Below are positions 1-5,150 of a stretch of 5,150 nucleotides of DNA, in pieces. Origin of the DNA: Desulfonatronaceae bacterium UBA663. GTDB lineage: Bacteria; Desulfobacterota; Desulfovibrionia; Desulfovibrionales; Desulfonatronaceae. The position numbers and the translations under genes are program-made. The notes beneath the pieces were generated by a model. It did not search any database. It had not been told where the DNA came from and worked only from the letters and a program-made list of their open reading frames with translations. The stretch is from contig DBNV01000120.1 in assembly GCA_002299865.1 (NCBI GenBank), positions 14,736 to 19,885 of the forward strand, read 5' to 3'. Position 1 is the stretch's first letter, and every line of letters starts with the position of its first letter.

Positions 1-2351
1 CCGCGGCACCCGCGCCCGAACGAGACCACGCCCCTTTCCCCGCAAGCCCCTATTCCTTGAGCGCGGTCAACGCGGAACACTTGACTGATTTTCTTGAAGA
101 AGCCCAGAAAATCGTGGCCAATCTGAATCAAGCCCTGCTGAAGTTGGAACGCAAGCCGCAAGATCAGGACTCCCTGATCAACGACATCTTCCGCTACATG
201 CACAACCTCAAGGGTAACAGCGGCCTGTTAGGATACGCGGAGATGAACGCCCTGTCCCACGAGGCCGAAAGCCTTTTGGGGCTGATCCGCAAGGGCGACA
301 TCGCCCTGGAGCGCGGTCTCATCGACCTGCTGCTGGCTGCGGTAGATCAAGTGGACGGCCTGATCGGCCGCATCGACGCGCAGACCATGACCGTCACGCC
401 CTCGGACGTGCAGCCGATCATCGTCAAATTGCGCCAAGCTCGTCTGGGAAAAGAGGCCCCAAAGACTGTAGGGGAAGCATCGCTGGAAGCATCGCTGGAA
501 GCATCGCTTCTTGAAACCGCCGTGCCGGAGCAAAGCCCTGTTTTGTCGCCGATCAACGGCACTAAACCAGTCTCGTCGCAAACCACGAACATCGCCGCGA
601 CGACGTACTACTCCCCGGACCTTGAAGACCTGGAAATTTTCCGCCACACCGCAGGCCAACAATTGGACAACATGCGCCTGGCCCTGGAAACCCTGGCCAA
701 GGACAGCACACAAAAAGACTATGTCGACAGCCTGTACCGCTCCCTGGTCAGCCTGCAGAATGCGGCCAATTACATGGGCTTTGACGAACTCAAGGTCTAT
801 GCCGATCGCACGGCCAGACTGGTGGATCAAGCCCGCGACGCGGACATGGGCTTTGACATGTTCGTAGACCTGCTCAACCAGGAGCGGGCCATCCTGAACG
901 ACATGGCGGCTGCAGTGCTCCGTTCCGCCCGGCCCATGGAAGCCCAAGCAAAAACCCAAGCGCCGGTCCAGGAACAAGCCGCATTGGAACAACCGCCTTC
1001 ATCTCCGACACCCTCCGTCCCTTTGCCAAAACCGACAAAAGCCGCTTCTGTCCTGCCTGTCGGCAGACAGGCCCAGAAGCCCGGCACCCCCAAGCCCGCC
1101 CAGCCTGAACCGGGGAAGCAGGAATTGGAAGGAGACCCAAAAGTCAAGACCTCATCGACCATCCGGGTGGATTACGAGCGCCTGGATCACTTGATGAACC
1201 TCATCGGCGAGTTGATCATCAACCGCAACCGCTTCGCCATGCTCTCCAAATCCCTGGAGGAAAACCCGGCCCAGGTGGAACAGGTGGCCCAGCAACTGAC
1301 CGAATCCACCTCCGCCATGGCCAGGATCTCCGACGACCTGCAGGACACCATCATGCAGGTGCGCATGGTCGCGGTGAGCACCGTGTTTTCGCGCTTTCCT
1401 CGACTGGTGCGGGACTTGAGCCGGAAAAGCGGCAAAGAAGTGGAACTGGTCACCGAAGGCGAGGAAACCGAACTGGACAAAAGCATCGTCGAGGTCATCG
1501 GCGACCCATTGGTGCACTTGATCCGCAACTCCATGGATCATGGCCTTGAAGGCCGGGAGGAACGGCTGGCCGCCGGCAAGCCGCCCACAGGAACGGTCTG
1601 GCTGCGGGCCTACCACAAGGGCAATTCCGTGGCCATTGAGGTCGAGGACGACGGCCGGGGCATCGACCCGGTGAAAATGCGCAAAGTGGCCGTCAAAAAA
1701 GGGTTGCTGAGCGAAGAGGAGGCGGCTCGTCTGGACGATAGGGAAGCCATTGAACTGGTTTTCGCTCCCGGCTTCTCCTCGGCCGAGCAAATCACGGACA
1801 TCTCCGGCAGAGGCGTGGGCATGGACGTGGTGCGCACGAACATCAAAAACCTGAAAGGCTCGGTCAACATCACTTCGGAGTTGGGCAAGGGCACGAAAAT
1901 GACCCTGTCCCTGCCCCTGACACTAGCGATCATCGACGCCCTGATGGTCACCGTGGCCGGAGCCACCTATGCCATCCCCCTGGACGCCGTTTCCGAAACC
2001 ACCAAGATCGCGGCGGACATCCTTACGGACGTAGGCGGACGCAAGGCGGTGACCTTACGCGACAAGGTTCTGGGAATCGTGGAACTGACGGATCTCTTGG
2101 GGCTGCCCCGGAATACCCGGAAACGTGACATCCTGCCGGTGGTGGTGATCACGGACAATGACCGCCGCCTGGGGCTGGTCGTGGACCGTCTGCTGGAGCG
2201 TCAGGAAGTGGTGATCAAGTCTTTGAGCACGTATCTCGGCGAGATTGAAGGTTTTTCCGGGGCCACGATCATGGGCGACGGCAGCGTGGTCCTGATCCTC
2301 GATCCGCACGAAATCTACGGTCTGGCCACGCTGCGTCCGGGAAGGACCTAG
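1..2351 (+). CDS. cheA: Chemotaxis histidine kinase CheA with tandem Hpt domains (5' end outside window)
   Basis: Cytoplasmic kinase of the chemoreceptor array. It autophosphorylates on a His and passes the phosphate to CheY/CheB-type regulators. Residues are numbered from the TTG at 57. Hpt/P1 domain at about 8-107, with the phospho-acceptor motif HNLKG (H49, K52, G53). An EASL x3 linker is at 140-151. A second Hpt-like helical domain is at about 187-292, in which V231, Q234 and N235 replace the His, Lys and Gly. A Pro/Ala/Lys linker is at 293-365, P3 dimerisation at about 367-432, and P4 ATPase at about 433-618 (N box HLIRNSMDHG 487-496, G1 DDGRG 531-535, F box FAPGFS 569-574, G2 GRGVGMD 584-590). 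The CheW-like P5 is at about 620-757. No clear P2 domain was recognised. The frame stays open upstream of 57 to the window edge, encoding a Pro/Ala-rich stretch, and the TTG has no Shine-Dalgarno, so the protein is probably longer. It ends at TAG 2349-2351, converging on the next gene. The assignment is secure; its in-cell role (flagellar or other) cannot be read here. Confidence 0.96.
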   Translation, partial: AAPAPERDHAPFPASPYSLSAVNAEHLTDFLEEAQKIVANLNQALLKLERKPQDQDSLINDIFRYMHNLKGNSGLLGYAEMNALSHEAESLLGLIRKGDIALERGLIDLLLAAVDQVDGLIGRIDAQTMTVTPSDVQPIIVKLRQARLGKEAPKTVGEASLEASLEASLLETAVPEQSPVLSPINGTKPVSSQTTNIAATTYYSPDLEDLEIFRHTAGQQLDNMRLALETLAKDSTQKDYVDSLYRSLVSLQNAANYMGFDELKVYADRTARLVDQARDADMGFDMFVDLLNQERAILNDMAAAVLRSARPMEAQAKTQAPVQEQAALEQPPSSPTPSVPLPKPTKAASVLPVGRQAQKPGTPKPAQPEPGKQELEGDPKVKTSSTIRVDYERLDHLMNLIGELIINRNRFAMLSKSLEENPAQVEQVAQQLTESTSAMARISDDLQDTIMQVRMVAVSTVFSRFPRLVRDLSRKSGKEVELVTEGEETELDKSIVEVIGDPLVHLIRNSMDHGLEGREERLAAGKPPTGTVWLRAYHKGNSVAIEVEDDGRGIDPVKMRKVAVKKGLLSEEEAARLDDREAIELVFAPGFSSAEQITDISGRGVGMDVVRTNIKNLKGSVNITSELGKGTKMTLSLPLTLAIIDALMVTVAGATYAIPLDAVSETTKIAADILTDVGGRKAVTLRDKVLGIVELTDLLGLPRNTRKRDILPVVVITDNDRRLGLVVDRLLERQEVVIKSLSTYLGEIEGFSGATIMGDGSVVLILDPHEIYGLATLRPGRT
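473..508 (+). repeat. Three perfect tandem copies of a 12-bp unit inside cheA
   Basis: The unit GGAAGCATCGCT occurs three times head to tail at 473-484, 485-496 and 497-508 with no mismatch. Because 12 is a multiple of three, it adds an in-frame Glu-Ala-Ser-Leu repeat to the linker between the intact Hpt domain and the degenerate one. Perfect identity at the nucleotide level, including wobble positions, points to recent slippage-type duplication rather than selection on each residue. Copy number may vary between strains (inference). Confidence 0.9.
1044..1080. repeat. Strong imperfect palindrome within the cheA linker
   Basis: An outer stem GCTTCTG (1044-1050) pairs perfectly with CAGAAGC (1074-1080). 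An inner stem GCCTGTC (1055-1061) pairs perfectly with GACAGGC (1066-1072) around a GGCA loop. The two are separated by an internal loop of TCCT opposite C. This gives 14 base pairs in 37 nt, well beyond what ordinary coding sequence usually shows. It lies in the Pro/Ala/Lys linker before the dimerisation domain and is read through in frame as part of SVLPVGRQAQK. It may be a dispersed palindromic element that entered a tolerant linker, or an mRNA structure. No T-run follows, so it is not a typical intrinsic terminator. Confidence 0.65.
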
Positions 2352-2446
2352 CCGTTGAAAAAGTCCTTTTAGACAGACCGTTCAAAAATTCCACGTGCCG
2401 GATTGCGGCAACGCAAGCATGGGGGAGATTTTCAACGGCCTGCTAG
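2349..2446. repeat. Palindromic REP-like element filling the convergent spacer
   Basis: The spacer between the two converging genes begins and ends with CTAG, and each CTAG contains that gene's TAG stop (2349-2351 plus; 2445-2443 minus). The arms 2351-2366 and 2424-2439 are inverted repeats matching at 14 of 16 positions, 11 of them contiguous. A third related copy at 2374-2392 pairs with 2424-2442 over 19 positions with 15 Watson-Crick pairs and one G-T. The apex holds a small hairpin, TTGCG-GCAA-CGCAA, at 2403-2416. The shared unit can be written CAGrCCGTTsAAAAwnTCC. The layout resembles extragenic palindromic or miniature transposable elements, and it could also act as a bidirectional transcription stop, although no clean stem plus T-run is present. 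Membership of a genome-wide family is inference. Confidence 0.6.
2374..2442. terminator. Possible bidirectional terminator hairpin between cheA and the membrane gene
   Basis: The 19-position stem formed by 2374-2392 and 2424-2442 would fold in transcripts of either strand and sits just past both stop codons, where a shared terminator is expected. The stem has three mismatches and a 31-nt apex with its own 5-bp hairpin. No uridine tract follows on either strand, so a canonical Rho-independent mechanism is not supported. It may act by mRNA 3'-end protection or not at all. Confidence 0.3.
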
Positions 2447-3438
2447 AAAAGTTTGCCGTACATGCGAGAAACGGCGACCACGCTGAGCACGAGCAGACCC
2501 GCATGCAGCAGCATCCAACCCTTCATGCGCAGCGGCGTCTGGGTGCGCAGCAAGGGAACCAGGCACAAACAGGCCGTAAGGGCCAGACTGAGCGCGACAA
2601 CCAAGGCGGGCATGGCTTCATGGCCGGCAAGCGCGGGCATGGTGTTGCTGATCCAATCCGCTCCGGCCAAGTCTGTGCCCTCCGCGTGCGCCCAAGCTCC
2701 ACGCCAGAAAACCGCCTTGACCCACACCGCGTGGATGATTCCGGCCAGGACCGCCCACCAAGCGCAATACTTGACCGACCAACAGTAGTAATCCCGCCCG
2801 TAGTCTTCTTTATTGCGCCTGGCTAAGAGATAGAGCAGCCCGCAACCGGCGCTCGCTGACAGGGCCAGGAAAAGAAGCTGCCCCCAGGCCAGCCAGGCTA
2901 GAGGATCCGCCATGGCCGCCGCGAACCCGTCCGCGCCCAGTTTCGTTTCGACGGCAGCATTGTCCAGACGCCAAAGCGCACCGGCAACGAAAGCCGCCAG
3001 GGCCGCTGACCAGAGAATAGCGGAGACGGCCCCCAGAGTCAAGTGCGCCCCGGTCGCTCGTCTGTTCCTCCTCCAAAACCGAACCAAGACGATGGACGTC
3101 AGCGTGGACAGCAGGGCCAGGTGCCCGGGGATGTCGAAAAATAGGGGGTAAAAGCCCCGGCCCACGTCTCCCGCCGGCCACCAGGAGGCCGCCCAAAGGC
3201 CCCAGCGCGCCGAAACCAGCAGGAGCCATAATCCCAGGACCAGCATCCCGAACTCGGCAAGCTGCTTGGAGAGCTTGTCTGCAAAGATCTTGCCCCCGGT
3301 CCGCCCGGACAAGGCGACAAAAAAGGAGACCCCCACCGCACCCGCCGCGATCAGCAAAGGCAAGACAAACAGCGTCAACCCCAAGCTAGACGCCCACGCT
3401 CCGAGCTCCAACAACTCTGCAACATGGCTGAAAGACAT
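2443..3438 (-). CDS. Polytopic integral membrane protein, about eight helices, function unknown
   Basis: I do not recognise this family firmly. The 331-residue product has hydrophobic segments at about 18-42, 63-82, 97-120, 131-153, 181-205, 224-246, 276-297 and 306-325, with no cleavable signal peptide. It is rich in Trp, and His residues lie in or near helices (H106, H236, H273, H312), a pattern compatible with but not proof of haem binding. The first third (FVLPLL, then VALSGRTGGK and a charged amphipathic stretch) is faintly reminiscent of cytochrome bd subunit I, but the length and later motifs do not fit that enzyme. I chose ATG 3438 because GGAG at 3448-3451 lies 9 nt upstream. An in-frame ATG at 3483 would add 15 mostly polar residues and has only a weak GGGCGG upstream. 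The gene is monocistronic within the window, convergent with cheA and divergent from ilvE. The ORF is secure; the function is open. Confidence 0.75.
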   Translation of the reverse strand: MSFSHVAELLELGAWASSLGLTLFVLPLLIAAGAVGVSFFVALSGRTGGKIFADKLSKQLAEFGMLVLGLWLLLVSARWGLWAASWWPAGDVGRGFYPLFFDIPGHLALLSTLTSIVLVRFWRRNRRATGAHLTLGAVSAILWSAALAAFVAGALWRLDNAAVETKLGADGFAAAMADPLAWLAWGQLLFLALSASAGCGLLYLLARRNKEDYGRDYYCWSVKYCAWWAVLAGIIHAVWVKAVFWRGAWAHAEGTDLAGADWISNTMPALAGHEAMPALVVALSLALTACLCLVPLLRTQTPLRMKGWMLLHAGLLVLSVVAVSRMYGKLF

Positions 3439-3447
3439 GGCTCCATG

Positions 3448-3451
3448 CTCC
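3448..3451 (-). promoter_or_regulatory. Ribosome binding site deciding the start of the membrane protein gene
   Basis: On the minus strand GGAG lies 9 nt before ATG 3438, in the context TTTGGAG. A second GGAG at 3441-3444 is only 2 nt from the ATG and too close to work. The alternative ATG at 3483 lacks a comparable site, which favours the shorter protein. Confidence 0.5.
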
Positions 3452-3583
3452 AAAGGGTGATGTTTCGCGGACAATATTGCCATAACCGCCCAACCGGATT
3501 GAGTTCTGGAGAAAATAATGGCAAAGAGACCATTTCAATATTTTTGAGAATTTCCAAGTCTTCACTTCAGGTGCCACCTTAGC

Positions 3584-3597
3584 TTGATCCATGTCAA
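3584..3597. promoter_or_regulatory. FNR/CRP-family-like operator
   Basis: TTGATCCATGTCAA matches the FNR consensus TTGAT-N4-ATCAA at 9 of 10 defined positions, and the symmetry extends one base further on each side (CTTGA/TCAAG). It lies about 85 bp before the ilvE start codon and about 150 bp before the membrane gene start. Members of the CRP/FNR superfamily use closely related boxes, so the cognate regulator cannot be named. Read on the minus strand it also contains a perfect TTGACA, but no -10 hexamer follows at a suitable distance. Confidence 0.35.
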
Positions 3598-3621
3598 GAA
3601 GATAGTGGCGTTTTGCCTGCG

Positions 3622-3650
3622 TTGTAAACGATGAAAATTAAGCCTATCAC
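3622..3650 (+). promoter_or_regulatory. Candidate sigma70-type promoter for ilvE
   Basis: TTGTAA (3622-3627) and TATCAC (3645-3650) are separated by 17 nt, each matching 4 of 6 consensus positions. A start site near 3657 would leave a leader of about 25 nt before the ilvE ATG and would put the FNR-like box centre roughly 66 bp upstream, a distance compatible with class I activation. The match is weak and not unique. Confidence 0.2.
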
Positions 3651-3670
3651 CCAACCCCACATCCCACGAC

Positions 3671-3674
3671 GGAG
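3671..3674 (+). promoter_or_regulatory. Ribosome binding site of ilvE
   Basis: GGAG lies 8 nt before ATG 3683, which supports this start over the ATG at 3631. That upstream ATG is in another frame and has no Shine-Dalgarno. Confidence 0.6.
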
Positions 3675-3682
3675 ACTGTCCC

Positions 3683-4756
3683 ATGCGCATCACGATTCAA
3701 GAAGCCTATCCCAGCCAATGTCCGTCCAAGCCCGCCGACGAGAGCAACCTCGTGTTCGGCAGGTCCTTTTCCGCCCACATGGCCGTCGCAGACCATCGCG
3801 GCGGCAGCTGGATGGACGCCAGGATCGTTCCCTACCAAAACATCTGTTTGAACCCCGCAGCTATGGTCCTGCATTACGGCCAAGGCATTTTCGAGGGCAT
3901 GAAGGCCTACCGCACCGCCGACGGTCGGATCCATCTGTTCCGGCCTTACAAGAATTTCGAGAGAATGAACCGCTCCGCCCAGCGGTTATGCATGCCCACA
4001 ATGGACGTTGAGGACCAGTTCGCGCTCCTGGAAGCCTTGCTGCGCAGGGATCACGAATGGATCCCCAGAAGCAAGGGCTCCTCCCTGTATATCCGGCCGA
4101 CCATGATCGCCAGCGAACCGCACATTGGCGTGCGCCCGGCCAATGAATACATCTGCTTCATCATCACCGGTCCGGTGGGCGCGTATTACGCCGAGGGCTT
4201 CAACCCCATCAGCATCTATGTTTCGGATGAATTCGTACGGGCCGTACGCGGCGGCGTGGGCGAAGCCAAGACCATGGGCAACTACGCCGCCAGCCTGTAC
4301 GCCGCCGAGATGGCCAAGAAAAAAGGCTTCACCCAGGTGCTCTGGCTGGACGGCGTGGAACGGCGGTTCATTGAGGAAGTGGGCACCATGAATATCTTCT
4401 TCAGGATCAACGACGACCTGGTCACCCCGCCCCTGACCGGTTCCATTCTGCCCGGCATCACCAGAGACTCAGTCATCACCCTGGCCAAGCATTGGGGCCT
4501 TAACGTCCAGGAACGGCCCATCGACATCCAGGAATGCGTCGAGGCCATCCAAAGCGGCGCCATGCGGGAAATCTTCGGTTCAGGCACGGCTGCGGTCATT
4601 TCGCCCGTGGGCGCCCTGTCCTACAAAGACACCGTGTATACCATCCAGGACGGCAAGGTCGGCGAACTGGCCCGGAAGCTGTACGACGAAATCATCGGCA
4701 TTCAGTACGGCGAGAGGGAAGACGTGTTCGGTTGGGTGCACGAGGTCAAGTTGTAG
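3683..4756 (+). CDS. ilvE: Branched-chain amino acid aminotransferase (human-type, fold IV PLP enzyme)
   Basis: Cytosolic PLP enzyme that transfers the amino group between glutamate and the 2-oxo acids of leucine, isoleucine and valine, the last step of their synthesis and first step of their breakdown. The 357-residue length and motif order match the longer, eukaryote-like BCAT group rather than the roughly 309-residue E. coli IlvE. Visible motifs are VLHYGQGIFEGMKAYR (62-77, substrate pocket), the Schiff-base Lys K196 within GGVGEAKTMGNYAAS, E232 in EEVGTMN (contact to the PLP ring nitrogen), the TPPLTGSILPGITRDS segment (248-263), and the phosphate-binding GSGTAAV (299-305, T302). The redox CXXC of human BCAT is absent (AVISP), as is usual in bacteria. 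The gene starts at ATG 3683 after GGAG, ends at TAG 4754-4756, and precedes a YkgJ-like gene by 50 bp, so they are probably co-transcribed. No other ilv or leu gene is in view. No frameshift or missing residue was seen. Confidence 0.97.
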   Translation: MRITIQEAYPSQCPSKPADESNLVFGRSFSAHMAVADHRGGSWMDARIVPYQNICLNPAAMVLHYGQGIFEGMKAYRTADGRIHLFRPYKNFERMNRSAQRLCMPTMDVEDQFALLEALLRRDHEWIPRSKGSSLYIRPTMIASEPHIGVRPANEYICFIITGPVGAYYAEGFNPISIYVSDEFVRAVRGGVGEAKTMGNYAASLYAAEMAKKKGFTQVLWLDGVERRFIEEVGTMNIFFRINDDLVTPPLTGSILPGITRDSVITLAKHWGLNVQERPIDIQECVEAIQSGAMREIFGSGTAAVISPVGALSYKDTVYTIQDGKVGELARKLYDEIIGIQYGEREDVFGWVHEVKL

Positions 4757-4770
4757 CAGACCGTTGCAGG
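4754..4770 (+). repeat. Partial copy of the CAGrCCGTT stop-codon motif after ilvE
   Basis: TAGCAGACCGTTG directly at the ilvE stop matches TAGCAGGCCGTTG at the membrane gene stop (minus strand, from 2445) at 12 of 13 positions. The following AAAA part is not kept; the sequence continues as CAGG. It may be a decayed or partial copy of the palindromic element at 2349-2446, or coincidence helped by the shared stop codon. Confidence 0.35.
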
Positions 4771-4795
4771 CCTGTTTTCCTTCCGCAAATCTCTT

Positions 4796-4800
4796 AGGAG
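4796..4800 (+). promoter_or_regulatory. Ribosome binding site of the YkgJ-like gene
   Basis: AGGAG lies 6 nt before ATG 4807, an excellent match and spacing. It decides between this ATG and the overlapping ATG at 4802, which is in another frame and hits a stop after about 30 codons. Confidence 0.7.
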
Positions 4801-4806
4801 CATGAA

Positions 4807-5150
4807 ATGTCCGGCGACCTTGTTCACCGACTGCGGCAACTCTACGCGGACATGGAGCGGGAATACGACCGCGTCGCGCGGCAGATCCGACTGACCTGTT
4901 CCGGTTGTCCCGACAATTGCTGCACGAGCTATTTCCAGCACCACACCCATGTGGAATGGGCCTGTCTTTGGGACGGACTGCGGGCCCTGCCGGATCAGGA
5001 GCGGAAAGAGATCCGCGCCAGGGCGGAGGAATACGTCCATGCGGCAAAGAAAAAGATCGCACGGCAAAACGTGCCGGACGCGATGTGTCCCCTGAACGTG
5101 GGGGGACTCTGCTCGCTTTACGCGCACAGGTTGACAATCTGTCGCCTGCA
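4807..5150 (+). CDS. YkgJ-type cysteine-cluster protein (3' end outside window)
   Basis: The first 114 codons of a protein with the CxxC...CC cysteine pattern of the YkgJ (UPF0153) family, thought to chelate zinc or an iron-sulfur cluster; its biochemical role is not established. A charged N-terminal helix (about 1-28) leads into C31, C34, C38 and C39. C53 follows in a Trp-rich stretch, then a charged helix at about 62-85, and then the second half of the signature: C94-Pro, C102, Y105, R108 and C112-Arg, matching the family's CP...C..Y..R...CR arrangement. It is probably soluble, with no signal peptide or membrane segment in the visible part. The frame is open at the right edge and the gene continues. 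It lies 50 bp behind ilvE with its own strong Shine-Dalgarno, suggesting a shared transcript, although ilvE gives no functional hint. Family assignment is good; function is unknown. Confidence 0.85.
   Translation, partial: MSGDLVHRLRQLYADMEREYDRVARQIRLTCSGCPDNCCTSYFQHHTHVEWACLWDGLRALPDQERKEIRARAEEYVHAAKKKIARQNVPDAMCPLNVGGLCSLYAHRLTICRL

Larger units (their letters stand above)
3484..3682. promoter_or_regulatory. Divergent intergenic control region between the membrane gene and ilvE
   Basis: This AT-richer spacer must hold the promoters of both divergent genes. Toward the membrane gene, a weak sigma70-like pair on the minus strand is TTGAAA (3538-3533) and TATTTT (3517-3512), with a short 15-nt gap. 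An 11-bp near-perfect palindrome, AGGTG-C-CACCT, lies at 3569-3579 and an FNR/CRP-like box at 3584-3597. A candidate ilvE promoter is listed separately. No T-box, no leader peptide rich in branched-chain codons and no attenuator were found. Confidence 0.4.

Noticed and set aside
228..992. Long minus-strand open frame (254 codons) under cheA
   Set aside because: It lies opposite a well-conserved kinase gene in high-GC sequence. The product is a low-complexity His/Gly/Val-rich translation with no domain pattern, so it is a shadow frame.
1152..1790. Minus-strand open frame (212 codons) opposite the CheA dimerisation and ATPase domains
   Set aside because: The coding strand here encodes invariant kinase motifs. 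The antisense product is rich in His/Asp/Phe runs typical of shadow translation.
2395..2826. Plus-strand open frame (143 codons) opposite the membrane protein gene
   Set aside because: The minus-strand product has clear membrane helices and a proper ribosome binding site. The plus-strand frame is polar, featureless and starts inside the palindromic element.
3518..3547. Nine-codon ORF (MAKRPFQYF) with GGAG 6 nt upstream, in the ilvE leader region
   Set aside because: It has no branched-chain codons or attenuator hairpin, lies upstream of the candidate ilvE promoter, and is too short to support as a gene.
3631..4011. ATG at 3631 opening a 126-codon frame into ilvE
   Set aside because: It has no Shine-Dalgarno, and the product is Arg/His/Ser/Pro-rich and out of frame with ilvE.
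4766..4779. CAGGCCTG palindrome followed by TTTTCC after ilvE as a terminator
   Set aside because: An 8-bp self-complementary sequence leaves no loop, and the T-run is four bases, so it is not a credible terminator. Read-through to the next gene is more likely.
4580..5137. Minus-strand open frame (185 codons) across the ilvE 3' end and the YkgJ-like gene
   Set aside because: It overlaps two recognised plus-strand genes and shows no motif; it is a shadow frame.
1..5150. CRISPR array, tRNA or rRNA genes, insertion sequence, phage or defence genes
   Set aside because: No regularly spaced repeats, no cloverleaf or rRNA-like sequence, and no transposase, integrase or nuclease motifs were seen in either strand.

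Overview
The window is a high-GC bacterial chromosome segment with four protein genes and short spacers. The large multi-Hpt CheA, the human-type branched-chain aminotransferase and the codon and base composition fit a Desulfovibrio-like member of the Desulfobacterota (former Deltaproteobacteria). That placement is inference; nothing in the sequence proves it.

Layout. (1) Positions 1-2351, plus strand: the 3' part of a cheA-type chemotaxis histidine kinase gene. Its reading frame is open through the left edge, so the real start lies outside the window. It carries one intact Hpt domain, one Hpt-like domain that has lost the phospho-accepting His, long Pro/Ala linkers, and the dimerisation, ATPase and CheW-like domains. 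(2) Positions 2349-2446: a compact palindromic spacer between two converging genes. It contains three related copies of a CCGTTGAAAA-type motif and supplies the TAG stop codon of both genes. (3) Positions 2443-3438, minus strand: an integral membrane protein of about eight helices, not firmly recognised. (4) Positions 3439-3682: a divergent, relatively AT-rich regulatory spacer with a good match to an FNR/CRP-type box. (5) Positions 3683-4756, plus strand: ilvE, a branched-chain amino acid aminotransferase with all key catalytic residues. (6) Positions 4807-5150, plus strand: the start of a YkgJ-type cysteine-cluster protein that runs off the right edge.

The genes do not form one obvious pathway. 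ilvE and the YkgJ-like gene are co-directional, 50 bp apart, and probably co-transcribed. cheA is the last gene of its own unit. The membrane protein is transcribed alone toward cheA.

I see no new multi-gene system. The most unusual signals are small-scale DNA structures: the palindromic element fused to two stop codons, a related motif directly after the ilvE stop codon, and a strong hairpin plus a 12-bp triplication inside the variable linkers of cheA. These look like dispersed palindromic repeats and repeat-driven linker expansion.
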